A DNA stretch of 64,000 bases from Viridibacillus soli (GCF_016612995.1 NZ_JAEOAH010000003.1:331362-395361); one strand, 5' to 3'. Shown: positions 41,184-50,772, counted from the stretch's first letter. Notes: a model not told the origin generated them from the letters alone. Made by a program: numbers and translations.

Positions 41184-41414
41184 ATGGGTAAAATACGATA
41201 TTCATCAGAAGTGAAGTGGGCAGTCGTAAAGGAAAAATTAGCTGGGAAACTAACAACAAAGGAAATTATGCAGAAGTATGGTATTAAAAATAATTCACAA
41301 GTTGAGTCTTGGATGCATTGGTATAGGAACAATGAAATCTCAAGGTGGTCCAGAAATTATTCCCGCAAACATTCTCTACGTAACACCCGAACAATTCGTC
41401 GCCAAGTAGCCTAA
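41184..41414 (+). pseudogene. IS3-family transposase OrfA fragment
   Basis: The frame opens MGKIRYSSEVKWAVVKEKLA and continues with a helix-turn-helix (TTKEIMQKYGIKNNSQVESW), the start of IS150-type OrfA. It then runs into a short out-of-place tail and stops at 76 residues; no OrfB follows. A second, shorter copy of the same start lies at 40370-40465 in the same direction. Confidence 0.75.
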
Positions 41415-41479
41415 CATAGGTGTTTTATGTGTGTCTCAAATAGCTAGATCAGTTCGAGAACTCGCTTCTTTTGAAGGAC

Positions 41480-41569
41480 TTACGCTTCAGAAATTGTATT
41501 TGACATAACAATTGAAATAAGCGTATTAATAATGATTAATGATGCAATAGAATTAATTGTAACAACCAT
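41480..41569 (-). CDS. 29-residue hydrophobic peptide
   Basis: ATG at 41569 with a perfect AGGAGG upstream opens a 29-codon frame, MVVTINSIASLIIINTLISI..., almost wholly hydrophobic, ending NTISEA. This is the look of a small membrane peptide or a type I toxin. It lies just beyond the right inverted end of the decayed IS segment. No antisense RNA promoter could be confirmed. Confidence 0.6.
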   Translation of the reverse strand: MVVTINSIASLIIINTLISIVMSNTISEA

Positions 41570-41589
41570 GGTATTTCCTCCTGTTTCAC

Positions 41590-42374
41590 TCTAATTGTTT
41601 AAAATCTATTTTCTCAAAATTAGGGTTTATAAACATATATGTCTTTCCTATTACGATGAAAATCTATCATTTTATCAAAAGTACATCTAAATTATTTTAT
41701 TAAAATAATTTTCTAACTTGAATGACTTATATTATTTTCCGGGAAATATGTATTGAATTTCCTAAATATTTCAGTCGTTTTGATACTTAAAACTAGTTTA
41801 ATATGCTGAGGAAATTCTATTTTTAATTAGATTCTTTTAAGCGTCGCCTTCTTTGCAGTTCTGTTCGAGGTATATCGTGTAACTGTTTAGAAGGAGAAAT
41901 TATATACAAAAAATAGGCTACAATGTTTTTTATTATAAGCGAAGTGCAACTTGATAGCTTTTTTAGTGCAACTCAGCAGTTCTTAAGCGTTTCTCAACTA
42001 TTGCTTGGGCCTTACTCAGTAACAACATCCTATTTTCCACACTGTACGTCTATCATATTCTGTTTTCTACTTGAATACATATACGTGCAAAATAAGACTG
42101 GTACATTTAGATTTGTTTAATCCAGCGAAAAAGGATACAATCCCAAAGCGTGCTTTATATATGTCGGTGATTACTCAGTGGACACGTCGAAAAGACTCCC
42201 TACACGGACTTCATGCCCAGTTACTGTTCCATTTTCGTAATATGGAAAATTATATGCAATTAATAGTTGATAATAATTCTCGTTGTAACTATAATAATTA
42301 CAGGTAGGTTAATATAACTAGATAAATATATTCACTGAACCTAAATTACAATATGAATGGAGATGTTATTGGGT
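41590..42374. other. AT-rich spacer, possible gene fragment
   Basis: About 780 bp without a supported gene. A plus-strand frame (42071-42307) contains LFNPAKKDTIPKRALYM and SLHGLHAQLLFHFRNMENYM, which looks protein-like but has no ribosome site and an unlikely start; it may be a fragment of an older gene. The 3' end should carry the promoter of the secreted protein that follows. Confidence 0.4.
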
Positions 42375-42989
42375 ATGAAAAAAGTCATTTTAGCTGGTGC
42401 ATTAGGAATCGTAGCACTCGCAGGAACAAACTTATCAGGATTAGAAGCAACAACAGCTAGTGCGGCTATACAAGAGTTGAATACAACAGTTGAAGGAAAA
42501 GTAGGTGAAGTAAATACAGCTTACTTTGTTGTTGAAAGTAAACAATTAAAAGAAAATGTAACAGTATATACTGACTTTCAATCTAATGTAAAAGTAGGAG
42601 AGTATGTAATAATAAATAGTAAAGGCCCATTGTTTCAAAATGCATTCACTACGAGTGTAACAGCTGATTCTGTCGAACATCTTGAGTTAGCACCTGGAAA
42701 CTATAAAGACTTTGTAGTCGGTCATGTAAGTAAGTTATATCCTGCAGATGCAGATTTTGATGATCCAGCTGTAAAAGTTGATTATCCAACAGTTGATGGT
42801 AATGTAAATAGTGTTATTGTAACCTTGAGTGAAGGACAAAGTTTTAAAATCAATGATCTAGTAAAAGTAGAAAGAGGGTTCTGGACTAAATCCATTCCAG
42901 CTCAAGCTACTGATGGAATTGAGAAAGTAAAATCTCATATTGATAGCGCTAAAACTTCAGACAATAATGACCAATGGATTTGGTCTTAA
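42375..42989 (+). CDS. Secreted protein of unknown function
   Basis: 204 residues from the ATG at 42375 (MKKVILAGALGIVALAG...), a clear signal peptide likely cut near SAAIQ. The mature part is acidic and beta-rich and shows two related blocks: V-x-Y-x-x-F...VGEYVIIN and the later VTLSEGQSFKINDLVKV, suggesting an OB-fold-like repeat. Two earlier in-frame ATGs (42357, 42363) would lengthen the signal peptide unnaturally. A perfect terminator follows. The family is not recognised. Confidence 0.7.
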   Translation: MKKVILAGALGIVALAGTNLSGLEATTASAAIQELNTTVEGKVGEVNTAYFVVESKQLKENVTVYTDFQSNVKVGEYVIINSKGPLFQNAFTTSVTADSVEHLELAPGNYKDFVVGHVSKLYPADADFDDPAVKVDYPTVDGNVNSVIVTLSEGQSFKINDLVKVERGFWTKSIPAQATDGIEKVKSHIDSAKTSDNNDQWIWS

Positions 42990-43050
42990 TTTAGAAATAT
43001 CTTTTGTTTAAAATATAAAACAATCTCATTTTTAATAAAAAACACCAACC

Positions 43051-43090
43051 CGAAAAACCTTTGTAGCAAAAAATCTACAAAGGTTTTTCG
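43051..43090 (+). terminator. Rho-independent terminator of the secreted-protein gene
   Basis: A perfect 16-bp stem (43051-43066 with 43075-43090), GC-poor but ending in TTTTT on the plus strand and symmetric enough to work in both directions. Confidence 0.85.
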
Positions 43091-43376
43091 TATTTAGACA
43101 CATAACAAAACATAGGAAAAGCGGAACATGCAAACATATTAACAGATTGGTGTAATATAGATTTGCATTGCATTTCTCTTCTTTATACATGATTTTTTCT
43201 GAAAAAATTATCGTTAAAGCTGCTATTACAATTGGTGGAGAAGAGCTCTAAACACTTTCGATTAGGTGTAACTTTTGATTATAAACATCCTTATTTAGCT
43301 GCAAGTGGAAAGAAGCCAGTTTGATCATTTTTTGCGTGTCTTGTTCAACTCAAGAACCCGTTTAATAAATGCTTTT

Positions 43377-43747
43377 TTATTTTTTTTGAATAAGACCAAA
43401 TCCAATCCCTGTAGAGTCAACTAAGTAAGCGAGAAAAAATTCATCAAACTCCATCTTGTCTCTAACCACCTTAGCACCATTGTCTGTTACTTTGGAAATA
43501 GCATCATTTATGGAATCAACCTCTATTTGAATTCGTGTTCCATGAGGATAATCATTAGGTCCTTTACTTATCCCACCGTTGATTGCAGTCTGCTCGTTCT
43601 CAGTACCTTTATCAATAGAAACAGCCCAATAATCCCATTGCGGTACTGATATCTTCCATCCAAAAACATTGGAATAAAATTCTGCTGCTTTCTCTGGTTC
43701 CTGACTGTTTAATTGCCAAATCCATCAAATCCAACAACTTTCCCCAC
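43377..43747 (-). pseudogene. VOC (glyoxalase/bleomycin-resistance) family gene, frameshifted
   Basis: A GTG at 43747 behind GAGGGG opens GKVVGFDGFGN then stops. A one-base shift continues the protein: WQLNSQEPEKAAEFYSNVF, then GGISKGPND and GTRIQIEVDSINDA, to the end IGFGLIQKK. Total length about 120 residues, normal for single-domain VOC proteins, which bind a metal and act on small molecules. Only one frameshift near 43715-43730 separates the pieces, so the loss is recent or an assembly error. Upstream, 42990-43376 holds a terminator and no other gene. Confidence 0.72.
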
Positions 43748-43867
43748 TTTTAATCCCCTCTTTCACAAAGTCTAAAATGATTCACTTATATAATTCTCTA
43801 TTTTCCAGTAAAACAACTCTTATTCACCCCCCCCTGTACCCTGCACCCTTCAACAAGAAAAGAAAAA

Positions 43868-43887
43868 CCCTGTATTTTCATACAGGA
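43868..43887 (-). terminator. Terminator downstream of the toxin gene
   Basis: CCTGTA (43869-43874) pairs with TACAGG (43881-43886), followed on the minus strand by GTTTTTCTTTTC. It lies 160 bp after the toxin stop codon. Confidence 0.65.
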
Positions 43888-44043
43888 TTTTGATCAAACT
43901 TTTATATCGATTTCGTCAAGTTAGTTAGGCGCCTTTATACTATAGATGCTAACATGAAATTTTCTTGTATTTTAAAGTCTGCCATCTTCACAACAGTATT
44001 GTGCTGAACACAAAATCCATTATTACTTCGCTAAATTCGCTAA

Positions 44044-44940
44044 TCAATTAACCACTCTAGTGTCCACAGAAATGGTTTCAAATTTGACAGGAATCGTTTT
44101 TGTTTCTATCGTTACTGGTTTTTTGGAATCAGTAATGTCAGAAATTTTAGCATATAGACGAGTTCCAAATTCTGTGCTGAACTGACCTATGCCTGTAGCT
44201 CTAATTCCAAATCGATCGTTGCCCACTGCGTTATCTCTGATTACCTGTTCAAATCCCTGATTATCAGAGGCAAAGATCAGCGCCGAATATAAAAGTCGAG
44301 GGGACATCGGTTGATTATTAAAATAACTAGTGGTATCCCCAAATAAATCTGCATTAATTTTGTTTTTACCAGAAACAGTTATTTTTTCGAATTTATATTC
44401 TACCTTATATTTTTTCCCAGCCGGAACAGGAACTTCTTGTGAAGGAATAGTGAACTTTCTCGTTTGTGATTTCTCTATGGTGTTTGAAGTGGACATATTA
44501 TAATCAACACTAAAACTATGTGAAGCTGTAAGCATCATGACCGACAGACTTGCATTATAATTATACCCAAACGTCCAACCCGTTGTATTAGTTGTACTGG
44601 TCATTTCTTTAAACTCGTGCTCGTACCCGCTGGTAGGTAAAGTTACATCATGTCCTAAAGTATTTTCTAAAATATTTTCTCCCACCGTTAAAAGTTGAGA
44701 ATTTTCAATCACAGAACTTTCTATATTGCTTCCATTTAATACAGCATCCTTTATAGTATGATACCTATATTCTGTGCCTGGAAGCGCAGCACTGATTGAC
44801 ATCTTTTTAACTCTTTCATCAAGATCCTGATATACACTATTCTTACTTTGTTCAGTAGCTTTAGCGTTGACAGGTACAGCCCCAAAAATCAATCCCATAC
44901 TCATGGTTGATACTAACAATAAAGACGATAATTTTTTCAT
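44044..44940 (-). CDS. Aerolysin-like pore-forming toxin, ETX/Mtx2 family
   Basis: 298 residues from ATG 44940, chosen because GAGGGG sits 7 nt upstream (a GTG at 44955 lies inside that site). The signal peptide MKKLSSLLLVSTMSMG... ends near VNA. The mature protein has a Ser/Thr-rich amphipathic stretch (about 115-165), expected to insert as the beta-hairpin, then IPSQEVPVPAGKKYKVEY, the conserved block of epsilon-toxin/Mtx2 proteins. Family members are secreted, activated by proteases, and form heptamer-type beta pores; Lysinibacillus sphaericus Mtx2 and Mtx3 kill mosquito larvae. The target here is unknown. A regulator of the Rgg type and an IS4 relic lie directly upstream. Confidence 0.87.
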   Translation of the reverse strand: MKKLSSLLLVSTMSMGLIFGAVPVNAKATEQSKNSVYQDLDERVKKMSISAALPGTEYRYHTIKDAVLNGSNIESSVIENSQLLTVGENILENTLGHDVTLPTSGYEHEFKEMTSTTNTTGWTFGYNYNASLSVMMLTASHSFSVDYNMSTSNTIEKSQTRKFTIPSQEVPVPAGKKYKVEYKFEKITVSGKNKINADLFGDTTSYFNNQPMSPRLLYSALIFASDNQGFEQVIRDNAVGNDRFGIRATGIGQFSTEFGTRLYAKISDITDSKKPVTIETKTIPVKFETISVDTRVVN

Positions 44941-45131
44941 AGAGTATCCCCTCACTTCTAATTTATTTTACTTCAATCACAATTGAAGTATGTTAACACT
45001 AGTGTCGTATGAATAAATACAGAAATTTCAGTTTATTCATACAATTTAAAGCCCAAAAAAGTAAACACGCAACATAGGTGATTAATCTGTTTGGTTTTTA
45101 TTTACAATTTAAAAGTACCATAATTTGTTTG

Positions 45132-45610
45132 TTAAGGTACCGCTTTTCCCTTGCTTTTTCGAAGCCGATTGTAGGCTGGTTTCCATAAAGAAGCCCATAA
45201 ATATCGGCTAATTTGCAGGATTTTTCGTTTACTCTTGGTTTCTATTTGCACTAAAACTTTCAAGCAAAATACAATGAGGACAATGAACATTTGATTATTA
45301 ATCGCATTCTCACTTTGACCGTAGAACTTTTTAATGTTGAGATGTTGCTTGATCTATTTGAAAAACAACTCAAAAGCCCAATGATTTGTACATTTCTGAA
45401 ATTCATCGGATGCTAAATCAAACCGATATATGATTAAGTGGAGTTCATTGCCTTTTGAATCGACGGCTCTTAGTAAACGAAAAATTCTGCACGATTTTGC
45501 GTGGTACCGATTAACACCATTTGATCCGATAAAATCGAGAAATCGAATGGGATTTTGAAGCTTACCATTAGCAACCAATCATCCAATCAATTAATGATTT
45601 TATTAAGTTC
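45132..45610 (-). pseudogene. IS4-family transposase C-terminal relic
   Basis: The minus frame shows the C-terminal half of an IS4 DDE transposase: IYRFDLASDEFQKCTNHWAF, an in-frame TAG at 45354-45356, then IKQHLNIKKFYGQSENA and so on to KGKAVP and a stop at 45132. The N-terminal catalytic part is absent. The Y-x(2)-R and K/E region is present but split by the stop. It separates the toxin gene from the regulator. Confidence 0.8.
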
Positions 45611-45718
45611 ATAAAAACACCCCCCTTTTATAGTGGAATTTACTAGTATAATAGAATTATATACATATAAAATATAATTTAAGTTGAAATAAGCGTATAA
45701 GATTAAACTTCATTAAAG

Positions 45719-46603
45719 GTGGTTATTATTATTGAATCATTAGATTACGGAAAAACATTTAAGATGATTAGGTTATCAAAAACCTATCATCAGTCCAAAG
45801 TTTCTGTAGGGGTCCTACACCAAACCAGTTATTCGAAATTTGAATTAGGTAAGATTGAGATTACAACTAAAAAATTTGTTGAATTATTGCATAATATTGA
45901 AATGAGTTTCGAGGAATTTGAATTTATACATCATTCTTATGACTTTTCCTTACGTGATGATATCATCTATAAATTTAGTAATCTAAAATTTATAGATGAA
46001 ACCCTATTACTTGAAATCATTTCGACATCTGAAACTTACTTAGAAAAAAAAGAAGATTGTTACATTAGAGATATTCTAAACTCTTCGAAGGGATTGTATG
46101 TGCTAAAAAAAGAGAAGGATTTTAAAAAGGCTAGTTTTTATGCAGAACGAGTATGGAAAAGGCTCCAACAATCGGATACATGGTATTTGTCAGATATACG
46201 TTTGGTTAATAGTATTCTCTTCTTATTTCCTATAGACACTGCAATATTTATTGCTCAATTTGCAATAAATCAGTTAGACAAATATAAAAAATACGATAAT
46301 TATAAAAAGCTAATACTCCCTTTTAAATATAACCTTGTACATCTATTGTTAAAGGAAACTTATTTAGAAGAAGCGTACAAATTAAATGAAGAATTAATCG
46401 AAGATTTTAAGGAACAAAAAACCTATGTGCAAATCGCTTTATGCTATTTAAGAAAAGGATTAATTCAAGATAAATTAGCAATTCAGAATAAAGAAAACTA
46501 TATAGAAATTGCTGAAAGTATTGCTATACTTTTCGATGATAGAAACTTGCGGGAACAACTAAAAAATGAAAAACTATATTTAAAAGAGTTAATGAAGCTA
46601 TAG
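45719..46603 (+). CDS. Rgg/MutR-like regulator
   Basis: 294 residues: an N-terminal helix-turn-helix of XRE type (KTFKMIRLSKTYHQSKVS, SYSKFELGKIEITTKKF) followed by a long helical repeat domain, as in Rgg/GadR/MutR regulators that bind short peptide pheromones. The start is uncertain: GTG 45719 lies in AAAGGTGG, which itself looks like the ribosome site. It is divergent from the toxin gene, 780 bp away across an IS4 relic, and may control it; that link is inferred only from position. Confidence 0.75.
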   Translation: MVIIIESLDYGKTFKMIRLSKTYHQSKVSVGVLHQTSYSKFELGKIEITTKKFVELLHNIEMSFEEFEFIHHSYDFSLRDDIIYKFSNLKFIDETLLLEIISTSETYLEKKEDCYIRDILNSSKGLYVLKKEKDFKKASFYAERVWKRLQQSDTWYLSDIRLVNSILFLFPIDTAIFIAQFAINQLDKYKKYDNYKKLILPFKYNLVHLLLKETYLEEAYKLNEELIEDFKEQKTYVQIALCYLRKGLIQDKLAIQNKENYIEIAESIAILFDDRNLREQLKNEKLYLKELMKL

Positions 46604-46777
46604 AAGCAAAAATCCAACTCTTTTATTCGTAATTTCCAATTTACTCTAAATACCCTGTTTAATACTACCGATATATTACATATAATTTCTATTTTAACCG
46701 GTTAGTTGAATAGCCCACGAGCAGGATTTGATTTTTATTATTCCATACATTTTTTGAAAATCCTCTTTATGGAAAAT

Positions 46778-46812
46778 AAAAGCGGGACTAAAAAAATCTT
46801 TAGTTCCGCTTT
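46778..46812. terminator. Bidirectional terminator
   Basis: AAAGCGGGACTAAA (46778-46791) pairs with TTTAGTTCCGCTTT (46799-46812) with one mismatch; A and T runs flank both sides. It lies between the converging regulator and recQ genes; the rest of 46604-46926 shows nothing else. Confidence 0.85.
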
Positions 46813-46926
46813 TACTTTAGTCACTATAATGTTGCACATTTAATCAACTTTGTTGGTATAGCTAAGTTTTCACTTTAACTCTTTACTTTGAATAAAATGT
46901 TTTAAGATATTTCTTTCTCGAAACTA

Positions 46927-48696
46927 TTATACATTTACTTCGAAATCGACAATTACTTGTATGAAAGCTGCACCGTATTTCTCTAATTTATTCGCTCCTA
47001 CACCGTTCACATCTAAAAATTCATCTGCCGTTTTCGGACGTTTTGCACACATATCTTGCAACGATTTATCCGAGAAAATAACAAATGGAGGTACATTCGC
47101 TTCATCTGCCAATTGTTTTCTGATTTTACGTAGTTCTTCAAATAATGGATCGGTTTCAGCAATTTGTCGTGTGACAATAACACCTTTTCTTTGCACTTTA
47201 ACTTTACCAAGTAAAACGTCTTTTCCTTTTTCAGAAACAAAAATCGTTGGCATATTGCCTTGTTTCACTGACAATAAATCTTCCGCAATCATAAACTCGA
47301 TGAAATTGGATACTTCTTTGACGGTCATATTTTTCATAATGCCATACGTGGAAAGCCTGTTCAAACCAAAGCTGATGACTTTTTGATTTTGGGATCCGAT
47401 TAACACTTGAGCTGTCATTGTTTTACCGAATTTTTGCCCCATGCGGATGACACAGCTTAGTACTTTTTGAACATCCTCCGTCACATCGAAAATTTCTCGA
47501 TCGTCTTTGCAGTTTGCACATTCCCCACATACTTCTGCATCTTCTTCACCAAAGTATTTGACGATATACTGTTGTAAACAATGCTCTGTATGGCAATAGT
47601 CGGCCATCCCTTGTAATTTAGCGAGTTCACCTGGAATCCGTTCGCGGTCCTGCGCCTGGTCGATTAAAAAACGCTGTGTTTGCACGTCTTGTGAGGCATA
47701 AAGAACGACACACTCACTCGGCAACCCGTCACGCCCAGCTCTCCCTGCTTCCTGATAATAACTCTCCATATTCTTAGGTAGTTGGTAATGGATTACATAT
47801 CTTACGTTACTTTTATCTATACCCATTCCGAATGCATTTGTTGCGACCATTACTTCTGCCTCGTCTTTTAGAAAGCGCGTCTGCTCCTGCTGACGGAACG
47901 CTTCTGGTAAACCGGCATGGTATTTAGCAACGGTAATTCCTGCTTTCATTAAAACATCATACACATGATCAACAGCTTTTCTTGTTGCAGCGTAAATGAT
48001 CCCGACTTCCTTGACATTTTTCTTCACAAAATCTTTAACATAACGGTCCTTGTCTTGTCCTAGTACAACTGAAAAAGATAAATTATTACGGGCAAAACCT
48101 GTAATAACCGTGTTAGCATCTGGAATTTGAAGAATACGGCAAATATCTTCCCTTACTTCAGGAGTCGCAGTCGCTGTCAGCGCTAGCACAACCGGCTTCT
48201 CTTCAAAAATAGACATCAATCGATTAATAGCACGGTAACTTGGGCGGAAATCATGACCCCATTGCGAAATACAATGCGCTTCATCGACAGCGATTAGTGG
48301 CACTTGTAATGTTTGTAATTCCGCTAAAAATTGAGGTGATTCCAGACGCTCTGGTGCAATATATAATAGCTGATATCGTCCCTCTTGTAAGTTCTCCATC
48401 GTTTCGCGTAACTCACTTGCGGACAATGTACTATTAATAAACGCCGCTGAAATACCTGCTTCAAGTAGCGTGTCTACTTGATCTTGCATAAGTGAAATAA
48501 GAGGCGAAATGACAATTGTCGTTCCTTCTAATAGTAGGGCTGGAATTTGATAACAAATCGACTTCCCTCCACCTGTCGGCATTACACAAAGGCTCGATTT
48601 CCTCTCTAAAACGTTCGAAACAATTTGACCTTGCCCAACGCGAAATTCATCATAACCAAAATACTTTTCTAGCAAATGCTGTGCTTCTTCGAACAT
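46927..48696 (-). CDS. recQ: ATP-dependent DNA helicase RecQ
   Basis: 589 residues with the full RecQ layout: Walker A PTGGGKS, DEAH box VDEAHCISQWGHDFR, helicase motif VI QEAGRAGRDG, a zinc-binding block with Cys in YCHTEHCLQQ and CGECANC, a winged helix and a C-terminal HRDC domain (FSDKSLQDM...GVGANKLEKYG). It unwinds DNA 3' to 5' in repair and recombination. The ATG at 48696 follows AAAGGGG. Single-gene unit. Confidence 0.95.
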   Translation of the reverse strand: MFEEAQHLLEKYFGYDEFRVGQGQIVSNVLERKSSLCVMPTGGGKSICYQIPALLLEGTTIVISPLISLMQDQVDTLLEAGISAAFINSTLSASELRETMENLQEGRYQLLYIAPERLESPQFLAELQTLQVPLIAVDEAHCISQWGHDFRPSYRAINRLMSIFEEKPVVLALTATATPEVREDICRILQIPDANTVITGFARNNLSFSVVLGQDKDRYVKDFVKKNVKEVGIIYAATRKAVDHVYDVLMKAGITVAKYHAGLPEAFRQQEQTRFLKDEAEVMVATNAFGMGIDKSNVRYVIHYQLPKNMESYYQEAGRAGRDGLPSECVVLYASQDVQTQRFLIDQAQDRERIPGELAKLQGMADYCHTEHCLQQYIVKYFGEEDAEVCGECANCKDDREIFDVTEDVQKVLSCVIRMGQKFGKTMTAQVLIGSQNQKVISFGLNRLSTYGIMKNMTVKEVSNFIEFMIAEDLLSVKQGNMPTIFVSEKGKDVLLGKVKVQRKGVIVTRQIAETDPLFEELRKIRKQLADEANVPPFVIFSDKSLQDMCAKRPKTADEFLDVNGVGANKLEKYGAAFIQVIVDFEVNV

Positions 48697-48873
48697 TCAC
48701 ATACCCCTTTCAATACGTATATAAGTTCTTCTATTGTACCATTTATTAAATTGAAAGGCTTTTAGTTGTCCCTAGCGAGAGAAAAGAGAATAATAGCTTA
48801 TTAATTTTACAGATAAATGATATAATGCATGAAAAAAGATATATCCACTTCAATATAAAGGAGTTTTGTTTCT

Positions 48874-49905
48874 ATGAAAAAATACTTATTGGCTTTTATT
48901 AGTTTTATTTTACTTTTTAGTTTAATACCGTCCCTAACAAAAACAGCAACCGCAGTTACTATAGACAAAAATAAAACTTGTACGGTTGTGACAAAGAAAA
49001 CAAAATACTTCGTAAACGTTCCTGTCACGACTTTATGGACATCCCCAAATCAAGTACGTTCTATAGACAAGCTCATTTATGAGAAAAATCCGGATGTCAG
49101 CTTATGGAATCGCAGTTTAACGGTTAGCCAAAAGCTTGATACATTGGGTCGTATTGATACACAAGCTCTTTATGGTCAAGAAGTAAAAGTAATAAAAAGA
49201 CAGAAAAAATGGCTGAAAATTGCTGTAATGGATCAATATTCTCCTAAAAGTAAACAAGGGTATATCGGTTGGGTCCCTGCTTCACATATTATTGCAACGA
49301 AAAAGAATGCATCCAAATGCACTATTGTGATCGTAAAAGAAAAAGTGGCCAATCTTTATGCCTCAACAAAAAGCAAGAAAAAATCTATGCAAATTAGCTT
49401 CAATACAATTCTACCTGTCATAGGAGAAACAAATAAGTGGTATGTAGTTCAAACACCAGCAGGTACGAAACGTTATATCAAAAAAGCAACCGTACATAAA
49501 TATCGTAATTATGCTAGCATACCAAAACCAACTGCTAAGGATCTCATCACGACTGGTAAAGAATTTCTCGGTCTTCCTTACTTATGGGGTGGCATTTCAG
49601 CATATGGGTTCGATTGCTCTGGATTTGTATACAGTATTTATAAACAGCACGGTATTTTAATTCCTCGTGATTCAACTGTACAAGCAGTAAATGGTAAGCA
49701 AATACCTTTAAAGAAAATAAGACCGGGTGATTTATTATTTTTCGCCAATAACAATGGCAAAGGGAAAATCCATCATGTTGCAATGTATATTGGAGACGGG
49801 AAAATAATCCACTCACCTAACTATAATCGGAGTTTAGAAATTCGATCATTACTAACACAACCTTATCAACAAGAACTAGTGTCAGCACGCCGATATTTAA
49901 AATAA
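48874..49905 (+). CDS. Secreted NlpC/P60 peptidoglycan endopeptidase with SH3-like domains
   Basis: 343 residues: signal peptide (MKKYLLAFISFILLFSL...), two SH3-like segments (about 35-135 and 145-215) and a C-terminal NlpC/P60 domain with catalytic Cys in FDCSGF and His in HHVAMYIGDG and IIHSP. The layout matches YkfC-type gamma-D-glutamyl-diamino acid endopeptidases that cut cell-wall peptides outside the cell. AAGGAG precedes the ATG. The gene is followed closely by a DUF3916-like gene on the same strand. Confidence 0.9.
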   Translation: MKKYLLAFISFILLFSLIPSLTKTATAVTIDKNKTCTVVTKKTKYFVNVPVTTLWTSPNQVRSIDKLIYEKNPDVSLWNRSLTVSQKLDTLGRIDTQALYGQEVKVIKRQKKWLKIAVMDQYSPKSKQGYIGWVPASHIIATKKNASKCTIVIVKEKVANLYASTKSKKKSMQISFNTILPVIGETNKWYVVQTPAGTKRYIKKATVHKYRNYASIPKPTAKDLITTGKEFLGLPYLWGGISAYGFDCSGFVYSIYKQHGILIPRDSTVQAVNGKQIPLKKIRPGDLLFFANNNGKGKIHHVAMYIGDGKIIHSPNYNRSLEIRSLLTQPYQQELVSARRYLK

Positions 49906-49964
49906 AGTCTTTCTCTTCCTGTTATACTGGAATAGTGAAAAACGCACTATTTAGGAGAGGTACA

Positions 49965-50471
49965 ATGCGAAAAAAAAAGGTTCGAGGATTAAAGAAAAAA
50001 ACAAATAGTATGGTAAAACGAATTGAAGAAGAAACAATGGCATTTCCAACAGATTATTATCATAGTTATTGGCATATGCACTTACCAGTTGCAGATGCAT
50101 TCATTGACTCAAATAAAACACCTTTTGCTATAAAACGACTTTGCATACAAACTTTGATAAATCAAGTTGAGCATTTAACTAGTATTAAACCTGAGTCTGA
50201 TGAAAAGTTGCGGGTTGTTGCTGCAATCGATTGGCCGCGATTATCTGATTCTCAAATAATTGTTTTCAAAGACGAAGAATATTACAGTAGATTCTTCAAT
50301 AGGAATGATGAAGACCAAAAATGGACACTTCTATCCAATGAACGTGATTTACAAAGAGAAATGGGAATATCCATTTCTACTAAATTGCATATTATCGGAT
50401 ATAACGAGCTGATTTCAGATGAGGATTATCACCAAGAGGGGGAAATTTGGTTTATAGGTGAAGTGAGATAG
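49965..50471 (+). CDS. DUF3916-like protein
   Basis: 168 residues from ATG 49965, which has AGGAGAGG upstream; a GTG at 49935 lacks one. The start is strongly basic (MRKKKVRGLKKK), the rest is a soluble alpha/beta protein with YWHMHLPVADAFIDS and a C-terminal GEIWFIGEV. I recall this pattern from Bacillales DUF3916 proteins; no function is known. It may be co-transcribed with the cell-wall hydrolase before it. Confidence 0.7.
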   Translation: MRKKKVRGLKKKTNSMVKRIEEETMAFPTDYYHSYWHMHLPVADAFIDSNKTPFAIKRLCIQTLINQVEHLTSIKPESDEKLRVVAAIDWPRLSDSQIIVFKDEEYYSRFFNRNDEDQKWTLLSNERDLQREMGISISTKLHIIGYNELISDEDYHQEGEIWFIGEVR

Positions 50472-50714
50472 AAAAAACACATTTCTCAAAATATTCTTTT
50501 GAGTTATGACAAAGCAAGGCTGAATTAAAGTTGAAAGGTTTTTTGTAGATACAAGCGTAAGATGAGTCTCTCCTATTGAATAAACTGGAAAAGGGTTGGG
50601 GACTCTGCTTGAATTGGAGTAAAGATTATTTTGATGATGACCGATATTGAATCTACCCATTAGTAGCAGGTAAAAAATGAGTAAATGATTTTATACTAAA
50701 TCACTGGAAAAGAT

Positions 50715-50772
50715 CTAAACAAATAAAAGAGCATGTTCTGAACGTTGATCGTTCTAAACATGCTCTTATTAA
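50715..50772. terminator. Bidirectional hairpin terminator
   Basis: AAGAGCATGTT and its inverse AACATGCTCTT flank an inner CGTTGATCG loop, with A and T runs outside. It separates the plus-strand DUF3916 gene from the minus-strand permease fragment; 50472-50861 contains nothing else. Confidence 0.8.

Larger units (their letters stand above)
40293..41472. mobile_element. Decayed IS-like segment with 14-bp inverted ends
   Basis: AAAAGAAGCGAGTT at 40293-40306 is repeated exactly in inverse at 41459-41472. Inside are two direct copies of an IS3-type left end and start of orfA: 40310-40470 (truncated after about 40 codons) and 41110-41414. A small membrane-protein gene lies between them. The segment is either an IS3 element that was invaded or two nested copies; no intact transposase remains. 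The region 40480-40829 outside the copies holds only a short minus-strand fragment (about 40557-40660). Confidence 0.65.

Noticed and set aside
42071..42307. 78-codon plus-strand frame with protein-like sequence
   Set aside because: No ribosome site, start inside AT-rich DNA; could be a fragment but not a supportable gene.
43200..43326. Peptide-like pieces IVKAAITIGGEEL and RLGVTFDYKHPYLAA on the plus strand
   Set aside because: Short, in different frames, no start and no family recognised.
47013..47386. Frames of 75-141 codons on both strands over recQ
   Set aside because: Shadow frames of the conserved recQ gene.
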